Part shown: positions 21,650 through 32,367 of the stretch, in pieces
Layout: the number at the start of each line of letters is the position of its first letter
Numbering within the stretch: position 1 is the first letter of the stretch
Assembly (NCBI GenBank): GCA_963383645.1
Contig: OY726557.1
Coordinates: forward strand, 149,783,860 to 149,847,859
Direction of reading: 5' to 3'
Length of the DNA: 64,000 nucleotides
From: Muscardinus avellanarius
Lineage: Eukaryota; Chordata; Mammalia; Rodentia; Gliridae
Program-made: the position numbers and the translations under genes
The notes under the pieces: generated by a model
Told to the model about the DNA's origin: nothing
The model's input: only the letters and a program-made list of their open reading frames with translations
Databases searched by the model: none

Positions 21650-22555
21650 TTTCCTGCTGCTTTATATAGTCAGACTCGATGCAATGAAACCAACATTTCT
21701 AAAATATGTATTTGAGGGTATGTTTGTAAAGATTGAAAAGCTAATTTTTAAATTCACATGAAAATATGAAAACCAAGAAGAACTGAGGCATTCTTGAAGA
21801 CTAAAAAGGTGTTAAGACTTGCTTCACAGACACTAAGATTGCTGTGAAGCTGCAAGCATTAAAACAAAGCAGTATAGGCTCAAAAAACTAACATCCCACT
21901 GAAACAGAATTGAAGGGAAAGAAAAGTGGCATGCATATTTACACACACTTGTAATGGGAATTTACACACACTTGATTAATGGGAATCATGGCACTGCAAA
22001 GCAGAGTGGGAAGGAGAAGCTATTTCAATGAATACTGCTGAGACTGCATATGAGAAAGACAGACAGGATAGACAGACTCATATCTCATATCATATAACAA
22101 AATCAGCACATTTTAAATGAGATATAAAAACATTATTACATTTGACTGGCCACATTACAGTTAAGAACTTTTGTCTATTGAAAACATGTATATGGGGATA
22201 AATAGGCAAACCAAAGTATAAGAATAAAACATGTAGAGCTGACTAAGCAACAGCCATGTTTAGAAACATATATAAATAATTACAAAGCATCAAGTAAAAG
22301 GTGTCCCTATGGAAAAGTGGGCAAGGAATAATAATAGAGACTTAACAGAAAGTATATCTAAATTAAAAGCAGAAAAATGAAAATGTACTTAAGGTACTCA
22401 AGGTAACAGAACAGATAAATGCAAATTAAACCCAGAATTTGCTAACACTACATACAATCAGAATGACTAAGATTTAAAAAACAATCAATATCAAAATCTA
22501 GAAAATATGTGGACAACTGGTACTCTTTAGTACTTCATGTGAAAGTTTAAGTTTT
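21650..22555 (+). mobile_element. Old L1 ORF2 fragment
   Basis: Plus-strand L1 ORF2 C-terminal-half phrases with many stops: AATTCACATGAAAATATGAA, ACAAAGCAGTATAGG, TTTGTCTATTGAAAACATG, GTGGGCAAGGAATAATAATA-type text. It resumes after the antisense L1 piece at about 23,020-23,240. Confidence 0.6.
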
Positions 22556-23018
22556 TAAATTTTTTATAAGTGCATTGTATTCACACATCTTAATGGGACA
22601 GAAGATGTTGGAGACATATATGCACACATCATCCAATTAGCCCTTACCCAATTCCTGTCCCATTCTCTCCCCCTCCCTCCTTTCCATGCTTGGCTTAGTG
22701 GTTGACTTTGATATGTTTGTTTAAGTACATCATGTGCTTTAGAGAGTTTCCCTCTTCCCCCCTCCCATCCCCTCAGTATGGAAAACATCTGATTTCTTAT
22801 TTTTTGTGACTGACTAATCTCACTTAGCATAATGTCCTCCAGTTCCATCCATTTCCCTGTAAATGATGTAATTGTGTTTTTATTTATGGCTGAATAAAAT
22901 TCCATTGTGTACATATCCCACAGTTTTGTAATCCATTCATTTGTTGATGGACATCTTGGCTGGTTCCATAATTTGGCAATGGTGAATTGTGCAGCTATGA
23001 ACATGCATTAGTTTGGTA
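22556..23018 (-). mobile_element. Young-type L1 3' end
   Basis: 5'-truncated antisense L1 consisting of the ORF2 C-terminus and 3' UTR. A 146-codon frame (22,564-23,004) keeps FIAAQFTIAKLWNQPRCPST, WDMYTMEFYSAI and MELEDIMLSEISQSQK, matching the ORF2 C-terminal segment beyond the RT domain. It is inserted in the older plus-strand L1. Confidence 0.85.
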
Positions 23019-23245
23019 GTTTTTATAAACACTTTTGAAAAGAATTTCACCATTTCCTAGTGTTAAAGATCCTTATAAACTATAGTCCAGAAATCCTACT
23101 CCTAGGTGTAAATCTAACAGAATAGTTGAACACATGTATCAGAGTATACATGTAAAAATGTTCACAGCAATATTATTGTAAAAATGTCAATCAACAAAAA
23201 TTTGACAGATTATAATAAAGCAACAGAATACACACAGCAGTGAAA
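23019..23245 (+). mobile_element. Old L1 ORF2 fragment, continuation
   Basis: TATAGTCCAGAAATCCTACTCCTAGG-type text and AAAAATGTTCACAGCAATAT are L1 ORF2 C-terminal phrases, out of frame and decayed. Confidence 0.6.
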
Positions 23246-23314
23246 GTGGCTATATTATTATTATTACATTCATGGATGCAAATCACTGATATGATAAGTA
23301 GACCTAGACAAGCC

Positions 23315-23412
23315 AGACCTGCATGGTGGCACATACCTGTAAACACAATATTGGAGAGGCTACGACAGGAGGATCACAGGTTTGAGACCCATCTCAGCAA
23401 TGTAGTGATATT

Positions 23413-23457
<45 letters not shown>

Positions 23458-23770
23458 TACTGGGGTTAGAACCCAGAGGCTTTCTACCTCCGGGCTATAC
23501 TCCCAGACCAATTTTATATTTTATGTGGAAACAAGGTCTCACTAAGTTGCTGAGAGCCTCACTAAGTAGCTGAGGCTGGCTTTGGACCTGCATGATCCTC
23601 CTGTCTCAGCCTCCCGAGAGCGGGGATTACAAGGGTGCACCACCACGCCCTACAGCAATGTAGTGATATTCTGAGTAACCTAGCAACACTCTGTTTCAAA
23701 ACAAAAAGTAAAAATAAAGGGCTGGGGTATAGAACTTGGAGGTAGAATGCCCCTGGATGCAATCTTCATT

Positions 23771-23775
<5 letters not shown>
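23315..23775 (+). mobile_element. B1-dID-type SINE split by another SINE
   Basis: Left half at 23,315-23,414; right half at 23,673-23,775 (GGGCTGGGGTATAGAACTTG, GAATGCCCCTGGATGCAATC). The gap holds the antisense SINE at 23,415-23,653. Confidence 0.85.
23415..23653 (-). mobile_element. Nested SINE with (CA)n tail and 19-bp TSD
   Basis: Antisense dimeric SINE flanked by AGCAATGTAGTGATATTCT at 23,396-23,414 and 23,654-23,672. On its own strand the 3' tail after CCCAGTACC is a (CA)n run rather than poly(A). Body phrases: GGGCGTGGTGGTGCACCCTT and GTCTGGGAGTATAGCCCGG. Confidence 0.9.

Positions 23776-23819
<44 letters not shown>
23774..23819. repeat. (CA)n at the tail of the outer SINE
   Basis: Pure CA run directly after the SINE A-tail. 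Confidence 0.95.
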
Positions 23820-23820
<1 letters not shown>

Positions 23821-24215
23821 AGATACAGGAAAAAATTTTGTATGACTCAATACATAGAAAGTTAAAAAATTTTGAAGTATGTAGGAGTAAAATTTGGGCA
23901 GTAATTTCTGAGGAAAACATAGGAACCAAATCAGGAGATTGATGGGTATGGAAGAGGTTAGAACTGCCAATGAAAACTGGGGAGAATTTCTATGTTGAAA
24001 TATTTTATTTCTTTATATGAGTTGGTAGTTACATAAGTAACCACTACATGATAATTTATTAATCTTCATATTTGTCTTTTATGCAATCTTGGTGTAATAT
24101 TATGTACCCAATACTATTTAGAAGGGAGGAATAAAGAAAGTCCATGAAATATCTGAATAATAAAAAAAATCATTTTCCCATCTAGAGAACATTTTTGAGA
24201 AATATTGCTTAATGT

Positions 24216-24390
24216 AAAGCAGGAATTCTCAACTTTGACACTTTGGCATCTCAGGCTGGATGATGTTATGTCATGGGGGACCGCTCTGAATGTCACAAGA
24301 TATTTAGCAGCATCCCTGTTCTCTACTCATGAGATTCCAGTAACGCTTTCTCAGCCCAGATCTCACAACCAGTGAAGAACCACTGACTTA
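24216..24390 (-). mobile_element. MER5A-like hAT element
   Basis: GCAGGAATTCTCAACTTTGA, TATTTAGCAGCATCCCTGTT, CTACTCATGAGATTCCAGTA and a terminal GAAGAACCACTG follow the MER5A reverse-complement order including terminal inverted repeats. Confidence 0.7.
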
Positions 24391-25825
24391 GGAGAATTAA
24401 TACTTGGGGACACTGCTTTTTGTGCTTTGTTTATATATTTTAGAGCAGCCTTAATAAAAAAAAAACAAAGGAGCATTTTCTCTGAAGTTTTCTATTGCCT
24501 TACTTACAACCTTCTGTTTCAGTTGTCTATGGTCATTCATTTTAAAATCCCCTAGGATGAATTTCTCTTTAATTTGTTCTCTGGATAGATGGGCCCATGT
24601 GAATATAAAGGAACAGTCAAATTTTTCTTTCAGTTCTTGTAAGTTTTATGCAGCAAGGTTTGGCAACATTGCTCAAGTGGAGATATTTTTAAATGGAATG
24701 CACTTACAGCGTGAACTAGCTGATATTACAGAGACACTAATCTCAGTCTTTATAAAATAGACAGATTGGGAGAAAACCTCAGGGGTTTTCCAATCACTAA
24801 TTATAATAAAGAATCCAGAAACCAAGGAATCCTTTCCCTCATCTGCAGCAGCCTGGCCCTCTTCAGCATCCCCCCCCCTTCCCCAGACCCTCCCCCCTCT
24901 TTCTTCTCTTTCTTCACGTTAACAGAAACAGAATTTGGCAGTCATAACTCAGTCAGTCATTTCAATTACAGTTTTCAGTGAGCCACATCAAAAACTAAAA
25001 GTAAAGGGTAAAAACCACACTTGGCGGTGGCATTTTTATTGTCTTATTTTAAGTCATTACCAGTAACTGGAATCAGTATACTTCACTGAACTTTCTAAGG
25101 CAAGCTCATTTACAGCACATTTTGCATACATTTTTGGGAAAATTGAGTAACCAATTTGCTAACTTTGAGCATTTTAATTGGTTGACAATTTCCAAACACA
25201 TCTGTGGGACAAACAATAAGCTACCCCCTGCCAACAAAAGATACAAACAAAAATTCAATTTAATTGCGCATATGTCTTGAGGTTTCATATGAAATCAAGA
25301 TCAGTCTTCCACTCCTTAGAGAGAGGGCTGTGTTCTTGCAAGTTTGTGTGCTCCAGCCAAGATCTTTTCCTTCCACATTTCTCTTCCATCTCTCCACACA
25401 CAGCTGCCATTAGATAGGACCAGCAAAAGGCTACTGTTGGACTAATGGTCTAGGGTACGTAACTCCTTAGCTATATAGTAAGCCTCATGTTTCTTTCTGT
25501 ACTTTTTCTCTCCATTTCACTTTCAAGGCAGCTTGATCATCTCTCTAACAGTGGCTGTAGAGATCCTTGGTCACTTAGAGATCCCAACTCTGAATGGATT
25601 GGCTCTCTCCCACCATTCAAACCTTGACTTCCTTCCAGCCTTCCTTCTCTTCTGTGCACACTTCAGGTCGAGCATCTTAGGCATTTCTCTGAGGTGATTA
25701 ACTCCTAGATTTGTGTGTTGTGGTCTGTTCCATCATTCCTATGGTTTTTCTGTTTCTCAGATCTCTATTTTTTAATAAATTCATTCCAAAATAGTAATTT
25801 AAAACATTATAACAAAACACTTATA
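24391..25825. other. Non-coding stretch
   Basis: Unique or too-old sequence. A pyrimidine-rich block lies at 24,868-24,915. No gene seen; the open frames (up to 71 codons) have no family features. Confidence 0.5.
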
Positions 25826-26015
25826 AAGCATACTGTGCCAGGAATGTTCTAAGTATATTAATCTTCAGAACAGTCTTATGAGTTAGATTGTCTAGCATTA
25901 TCCTCTTGCAAGAATGGAAATTGAGGGACAAGTTGATTGGTTACTTAAATATATGCAGCTATGAACTGATGGCACCCAAGTTTGAACCTTGGAAATGTAG
26001 CTTTAAGCAATAGTG
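25826..26015 (-). mobile_element. MIR
   Basis: TGCCAGGAATGTTCTAAGTA, TTATGAGTTAGATTG and CACCCAAGTTTGAACC follow the reversed MIR order. Confidence 0.6.
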
Positions 26016-26224
26016 TCTAAGAGCCAGAATCCTGGTGAGACCCTCCACAGTCATGTATCCAGATAAATTTCTTCTAACTTATTGTGGTTTCTTCTTGTTT
26101 ATTTACAGCAGACTCATCATGTGCTCTGTGCTACTAATATGAACCATATCTCTGTATTTCATGCCCTAATACATTATGATTCCCTGAGGGACAGGGAGAC
26201 TGTTTCTTCTAAATCTCGGTGTCC

Positions 26225-26364
26225 CTCCACAAGGAATTTAAATGCCTATAATCCCAGTTCTTTGGAGACTGAGGCAGAAGAATAGCAAGTTCAAAACCAG
26301 CTTCAGCAACTTATCAAGACACCTAGGAACCTAGTAAAACCCTGTTTCAAAGAAAATAAAAAGA

Positions 26365-26405
<41 letters not shown>
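26225..26405 (+). mobile_element. SINE left half with (CA)n
   Basis: ATGCCTATAATCCCAGTTCT, GACTGAGGCAGAAGAATAGC, CCCTGTTTCAAAG, then ACTAGTAA and a ~34-bp CA run (26,371-26,404). Confidence 0.75.
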
Positions 26406-26408
<3 letters not shown>

Positions 26409-26454
26409 TGAAAGATATTTCTGTCAGCATACTTGAAAAAGAGACTAGCAAATT

Positions 26455-26670
26455 TTTCCCTCTATTGTCCTAGGGATTGAACGCAGGTGCTTTTATCTCT
26501 GAGCTATGCCCTCAGCCCTATTTCTTCTTTTAATTTTGAAATAAGAAAGGTCTCACTAAGTTGCAGAGGGCCCTGCTAAATTGCTAAGACTGACTTCAAA
26601 CCTGTGATCTTCTGTCTCAGCTTCCCAAGCGCTGGGGTCACAGGTGTGTGCCACCATACTCAGTTTATCA
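26455..26670 (-). mobile_element. B1-dID-type SINE
   Basis: Reverse order: AGGGATTGAACGCAGGTGCT, CTCTGAGCTATGCCCTCAGC, TTTTGAAATAAG, GATCTTCTGTCTCAGCTTCC, GTGTGTGCCACCAT. It forms an inverted pair with the SINE at 26,225. Confidence 0.85.
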
Positions 26671-27475
26671 AATCTGTTTTTAATGTTTTTCTTCAGACTA
26701 CTGGCATATTAAAGACTAAATTTATGTGAGGAAACCCTCAAATCCATGAATGATCTGCCAAATCCAAAATATTTTCTTCCCTCCTCTTCCTATGCTGCAA
26801 TTCTTTTTGATGACACCATTTTCTTGTTCTCAATTTCACTCTTTTCCTTGTTTCCCTCCTCCTCTTACTGCTGCTCCCTCTCCTTTACTCTGTCTGACGC
26901 CTTCCCTCTGCCCCCTCTCTTTTAGTCCTGGGATATTTTCAGAACTGATTTCAAAGGCCCAGAGCATCAGCACCTGACTTGGTGCTACATTTCCCGAAGG
27001 GTATTACATAAATCATGTTATTACAGATGGTTTATAGCTGAGTGAAGAAAGGCCAGGAATGGTCGGAAGAAAAGGCCCATGGAAAAATTAATTTGAAGCA
27101 TGAAAAGTTAAGCAAATATAAATAGATTTATAGAAAAAAAACATTGATAAACCTGGAGCCATTACGAGGCTAATGTGCATTATAAATCTTCAAGAAGGGG
27201 AAGATATCCTGTAGAATGTCCTAATTCTCCATAACATCAGATTCTAACAATTAAAAGTTGCCCTGTGAGAAAGACTAAACAGATTCAAATCAAAGGTTTC
27301 AGTTCCAGAGCCAATGAGTCTGAAGTATAAATTTTGATCTTCCATGAAATAACTGCATGACTTTGAGTGAGTCATTGAATTATCACAAAAATAATCACAC
27401 TTATTCACAGGGCTCTTATGGTAAATAAGTACCTGACTTACCTACTGAATAATTTAAAATTTACTTATTTATTTT
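26671..27475. other. Non-coding, possibly conserved unique DNA
   Basis: No repeat recognised. 27,010-27,260 is rich in homeodomain-type cores (AAATTAATTT, GGCTAATGTG, ACAATTAAAAG), see findings. Confidence 0.4.
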
Positions 27476-27489
27476 TACTCTGCTTATTT

Positions 27490-27674
27490 ATTTATTTATT
27501 GGTGGTACTGGGGTTCCTGGAAGCCCTTCTACCTCCGGGCTACACTCCCAGACCTATTTTATATTTTTGAAACAGGGTCTCTTACGCCAGCGCGGCTGGC
27601 TTCGAACCTGCGCGATCCTCCTGTCTCCGCCTCCCAAGCGCAGGCATTACAAGCGTGCGCCACCATGCCCGGCG
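27490..27674 (-). mobile_element. Young SINE with TSD
   Basis: Flanked by TACTCTGCTTATTT at 27,476-27,489 and 27,675-27,688. It keeps many CpGs (CCAGCGCGGCTGGC, AGCGTGCGCCACC), so it is recent relative to other copies. Confidence 0.9.
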
Positions 27675-28400
27675 TACTCTGCTTATTTTTAAATGATAAT
27701 GTTTTTTGACTGTGTAAATACCTGAAACAAAGAAATAACATTGTGTGCCCTTGAAAACAAGTGTGCACAGAAATGTGCAGGTTACTAAATCTTTCTTGAC
27801 ACCCTAATTTCTACAGTGGCTGAGCTGGTAGGAAGCTGCCCTGTTATGGCTAGCTTAAGTCAACATGTCTGGACCTGCAACAGTTATTGAGAGCCAAAAA
27901 TAATACAGAACTCTCCATTGAAGACAGCAGTCATGATTTCCTAGCTATTTCTCAAAACACACACAATTATGTTGACAGTTCTTTACCCAGAACTATCACA
28001 AAGGTATAGTAAAACAGGTTTATTTACTGAGATGTGATCCAGTATGTTTTATAAGTTAAAATTTTTAAGATGTTATCAAGAAAACCACCCTAAAAGTCAT
28101 AGCTTTTGCTACCCCTTGGAAGGAGAAGGTATCCAGTTGTTTGTCGGTAGCCAGCAATCTGTAACATCAGGAGCACAGAGGTTGTCTGGAAGTCATTTTT
28201 CCTACTTCCATTTGATGGACTTTTTAAAAATGTCAATGTCATTTCTTCTTTAGTAATTCAGACGTGTAAACTCCTGTAAATATTTTTGGTTTTAAGATAT
28301 TGGTAAGAAAGGTGGGTAGAAAATTTAATAATTTTCTCTCATGGTAGGGGTGAAACTGAGACTGTGACCAAAAAAAAAAAAAAAAATTGGATCTAAGGGC

Positions 28401-28610
28401 TGGGCATGGTGGCACACACTTGTAATCCCCATGCTTGGGAGGCTGAGACAGGAGGATTGCACAGGTTTGAAACCAGCCTCAGCTACTTAGGCTGTCAGCA
28501 ACTTAGTGAGACCCTGTTTCCAAATAAAATATGAAATAGGTCTGGAAGTATAACCTGGAGGTAGAAAGCCCTTGGGTGCTACCCCCAGTATCACCAAAAG
28601 AAAAAAAAAG
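28401..28610 (+). mobile_element. Dimeric SINE with TSD
   Basis: Flanked by AATTGGATCTAAGGGC at 28,385-28,400 and 28,611-28,626. Contains GGCATGGTGGCACACACTTG and GTCTGGAAGTATAACCTGGA. Confidence 0.92.
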
Positions 28611-28629
28611 AATTGGATCTAAGGGCCTG

Positions 28630-28870
28630 GGTCATTCAGCTTTTTGTCACGGTTGACAACTCATAAGGAGGAAAGGTTTGTTTGTGCCCATGATCCAGGG
28701 AATGTAAGGTCATGTTTCCTTGGCCATGTTACACTGGGCCTGTGGTGGCACAGTGCATGATAGTAATGCATGGAAGAGGTCTTTTCATCTCCTTGCAGCA
28801 AGAAAGTAGAAGGGGATATCTCCTTCAGTGGCATGCTGCCATGAACTAACTTCCATCAACTCAGTTCTCT
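28630..28870. mobile_element. Old repeat interrupted by L1, family uncertain
   Basis: Phrases such as AAGTAGAAGGGGATATCTCC and, beyond the L1 tail, TTCCAGTAGTGTCATGAGCT (about 29,110) resemble an old mammalian repeat. I cannot name it. Confidence 0.3.
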
Positions 28871-28875
28871 TTTTT

Positions 28876-29092
28876 TAAAAAAAATTATTGGTACATTATA
28901 GTCATACATCTTAATGGAGTACAAGATGCTAGAGGCATGCATGCACACATCACTCATTTAGCCCTTCGCCAATTCCCTTTCCATTACCTCCCCCATTCCT
29001 CCTTCTCATGTTTGGCTTACTGATTGACTTTGTTATGTTTGTGAATGTATATCAGGTACATAAAGGAATTTCCCTCTTCAGTTCTACCTCTT
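28876..29092 (-). mobile_element. L1 3' UTR fragment
   Basis: TTATTGGTACATTATAGTCA, ATGCACACATCACTCATTTA and TCTCATGTTTGGCTTACTGA match the 3' ends at 3,960, 30,400 and 60,100. Confidence 0.8.
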
Positions 29093-29554
29093 AACGGTCC
29101 CATTATCTTCCAGTAGTGTCATGAGCTGGCAACCATGCCTTTTAAGATATGGTCCTTGGGGAACATCTCAAATCAAAACCACAGAAGGTTCCTATGTGAG
29201 GATCGCAAACTCCTGTGCTGATGAAAGATCTCCATATATGTTTTGTCATTTTTTAAAGCAGATTATTCTGTTTTTAGGTCCAAAGATCTCTATTTTCAAA
29301 AGATTGCTAGTAAATAAACACAATGTTTTTTTTTGTTTGTTTGAAAAGCTTTAAGTCATAGTTTTCCTCTGCACCTAAGACAACTCTCAAGTGTATGGAA
29401 ACACCTTCACAAATGACAATGTGGGCTGAAGAAGAGCAAGACGAATGTTTAAGTCTGGTCAGTCATTCTGACAAGAGAAGCCTTTTTAAAAACCTCAAAA
29501 CTGCTTTGCCTGATATTTTAGACCTCATGTGTCCAACACAGTGCCTTAAAAAGT

Positions 29555-29735
29555 CAACCCAGTACCTAAGAGGCTGAGACAGAAAGGTCAAATCCAATGC
29601 ATGCTAATTTATCAAAACCCTGTTTCAAAGTATAAAAGAATATATAAAAGAGCTATAAATATAGCTCAGAGGTAGAATACCCTTGGCTTTAACCCTCAGT
29701 TCCAAAATAAGTAAATAAATAAATAAATACTCAAA
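29555..29735 (+). mobile_element. B1-dID-type SINE, partial
   Basis: AAGAGGCTGAGACAGAAAGG, CCCTGTTTCAAAG, ATATAGCTCAGAGGTAGAAT and CTTTAACCCTCAGTTCC, with a (TAAA)n tail. Confidence 0.75.
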
Positions 29736-29789
29736 TTATTAAAATAAGAAATGAAAAAGAAGACATCATCAAAAATGTCAACAGAGAAA

Positions 29790-30368
29790 TCAGAGAACTA
29801 CAGTAACATATGCATACACATGTTCATAGCAGCACAATTTGTAATAGCCAAAATATGGAACCAACCTAGGTCTCCATCAACAGATGAATGGATTGCAAAA
29901 TTATGGGAAATACACACAATGGAATTCTACTCAGCTATAAAGAAGAAGAAAATCATGTCATTCACAAGAAAATGTAATGAAGATGTAATGACCTGGAGAA
30001 CATTATGTCAAGTGAGATCATTCAAACACAGAAAGAGAAGGGACATATATTTTCTCTAATACGTCCAAACTAGGGAGAATTAGGGATACCAGAGGGACTC
30101 CAGATAATGGAAGGGAAACCTCAGCAAAGCTAGAATGGAAGGGTACGGGAGGAAGAAGGCTGAGATTGATTAATGGAGGAGCTATATTCAAATATGTGTA
30201 AAAGTATGAATGTAGCATGGTCAACCTGGACACTCATTGTTGGAAGGGGGGAAGGGAATTTGGAGGGAGAAAACACCAAGCACAGTCTGAATGTATGCCA
30301 TTTTCACTATGATCCACATAAAAATAAAAATATATACAAAAGGCAATAATGGTTGGAGAGGAAGTGGA
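29790..30368 (+). mobile_element. Old L1 ORF2 C-terminus and 3' UTR (target of copy 2)
   Basis: The frame at 29,751-30,059 keeps HMFIAAQFVIAKIWNQPRSP and TMEFYSAIKKKK, the ORF2 C-terminus, followed by a decayed 3' UTR to about 30,345. Another old L1 piece (AATGGTTGGAGAGGAAGTGG) then carries the insertion site of the element at 30,384 and resumes at 33,168-33,235 (ACACACTCCTGCTGGGAATG). Confidence 0.75.
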
Positions 30369-30383
30369 GAAATTGGAACCTTT
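30369..30383. repeat. Target-site duplication, left copy
   Basis: GAAATTGGAACCTTT, repeated exactly at 33,153-33,167. Confidence 0.92.
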
Positions 30384-30477
30384 TTTTATTTTTTTTAATT
30401 TTTTTTTATTGGTGCACTGTATTCATACATCATAGTAGGATACATACTTTTGTAGACATACATGCACACTTTTCTCA

Positions 30478-30540
30478 GTCAGCCCCCACCCAATCCCCAC
30501 CCCATTCTCTCCCTATCCCTCCCTCCCATGCTTGGCTTAG
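30478..30540 (-). other. L1 3' UTR G-rich tract
   Basis: On the minus strand several runs of three to five G (GGGAGGGAGGGATAGGG, then GGGGTGGGGATTGGGTGGGG) could form a G-quadruplex, a known feature of mammalian L1 3' UTRs. The composite element has the corresponding tract at 10,970-11,013. Confidence 0.7.
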
Positions 30541-30599
30541 TAGTTGACATCTAGTATTATGGCAATTTATCTAAAATTAAAAATGATAATCTCACATAA

Positions 30600-31451
30600 C
30601 AGTTTCATTTGTCTGATACCAAGCTTTTGATGACTTAAAGATAACATTTCAATATTTCTTTTTGCTTTCTTTCTTACCAGAGAATTTTTTTTTCTATTTT
30701 TTAGGTGAAACTATCATATATTTATATATTTATTTTTCAGAAAAAAATCTATCCTAATGTGGAATATGGACTCTAGGTACCCAAAACGATCTTGAAAAAG
30801 AACAAAGCTAGAAGATATATATTTTCTGATTTCAAACCATATAAAGCTACAATAATTGAAACAGTGTAGTACTATTCTGAAGGCAGATATATAAACCATT
30901 GGAGTTAAATAAAAGCCTAGAGCTAAATTCTTCCCTATATTGTCAAGTTATTTTTGACAAGGTTTCCATGAACATTTGGTGGTAGAAATATTAATCTTTT
31001 TAACTAAATATTGTTAAAAAAATAATAATTACATGGAAAAGAATAAAATTGGACCCTTACCTAATCCCATATACAAATATTAACTCAAAATAGATAATAG
31101 ACCTAAATATAAATCTTAAGACTATAAGCTTTTAGGAGAAATTCTGGGTCATAAAACCTCACAACATTGAAATTGGCAGTGATTTCTTGGATATGATTTC
31201 AATGGCACAGGCAACAGAGGAGTATACAAACTCCCTAAAAAATAAAAAAAAATATTGTATATCCAAAGACAATGTAAACAGAGTTAACAGTTATTAATAG
31301 AATGGGATAAAATATTTCCAATTACTATATCTGAAGGTATATTTATATTCCAACTAGAAATCCTAAAAATTAACAACAATAAAGGCAAACAATACCCTTT
31401 AGAGATAGGTAAAAGACTAACATAAATAATGAATCTCCACAGATAACCAAT
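30600..31451 (+). mobile_element. Antisense old L1 ORF2 segment captured in copy 2
   Basis: Plus-strand L1 ORF2 wording with stops: GAACAAAGCTAGAAGATATA, TACAATAATTGAAACAGTGT, AGATATATAAACCATTGG, AATATTAACTCAAAATAGAT. It is far more diverged than the ORF1 next to it, so it was old when captured. Its last ~180 bp equal window positions 1-178. Confidence 0.8.
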
Positions 31452-31485
31452 CTTAGTTGTCTGTTGGATGGAAAATCTTGTTTCT

Positions 31486-32367
31486 CTAGTTCTGGAGTGT
31501 GTTGCCTATTTCTTCTTTGTAGTTAATCTCTTTGAGTATTTTCTCTAGTGCTGGTTTTGAAGACATAAATTCCTTCAGTTTCTGTTTGTCATGGAAGCTT
31601 CTTATTTCTCCATCTAATTTGATAGAAAGTTTTGCTGGGTAGGAAATTTTTGGCTGGAAGTTGTTTTCTTTCAGAGTTTGGAATATGTTCCTCCAAGCCC
31701 TTCTGGCTCTCATGACTTTGTTTGGGAAGTCTGGCGTGATTCTAATTGGTTTGCCTCTGAATGTCACTTGGCCCTTTGCTTTTGTTGCCTTTAAGATTCT
31801 CTGCTTGGCTTCCACATTGGTCATTTTGACAATTATGTGGCGTGGGGATCCTCTCTGATCCTGTCTAAAGGGAGTTCTATAAGTTTCCTGGACCTGTGTA
31901 TCGACCTCTTGCTCTATGTCTGGAAAATTTTCTGCTATTACTTCCTTGAAGAGATTGTTGATCCCTTTGGTTTCACTTTCTTTTCCCTCCTCTATTCCAA
32001 TTATTCTTAGGTTAGCTCTCTTAAAATGGGCCCATATTGCTTCAATATCAGATTCCTGCTGTCGGATATTTTTTTCTAGATTAGAAACTATGCATTCATT
32101 TTTGGATTGCTCATCTTCTAAGAGCGAGATTCTGTTCTCCATGTAGTCTAATCAGTTGTTTGTGCTTTGAATTGAGGCCTTTACTTCATTAATTGCATCC
32201 TTTATCTCTTTTTGGCTCTCTCTGAGTTCTTTTCGAAGCACCTCTATTATTTCTACAGTTATTTTCCTGATTTGATCTTCTAGAATTATCTGATTTTCTG
32301 TTTTATCGGGTTCTGATGTTGTGGGGTTGTGGGCATTTATTGCTCCAGTATTATTCCTCTTTCCCAT
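31486..32367 (-). pseudogene. L1 ORF1 with single in-frame TGA, otherwise open
   Basis: Start chosen at the ATG at 32,367 (MGKRNNTGAINAHN), because upstream in-frame codons lack ATG and run into a stop. 71 codons follow, including coiled-coil text (IRKITVEIIEVLRKELRESQ). A TGA sits at 32,152-32,154, then LDY, then an ATG at 32,142 opening 218 residues. That part holds the rest of the coiled coil, the RRM-like core (ANLRIIGIEEGKES, ENFPDIEQEVDTQ, PRHIIVKMTNVEAK, GKPIRITPDFP) and the C-terminal domain (QPKISYPAKLS, IRSFHDKQKLKEF). The family protein is about 300-370 residues. If translated from the second ATG the product would lack the N-terminus and part of the coiled coil; reading through TGA would give ~293 residues. 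The same TGA occurs in copy 1. Confidence 0.88.
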
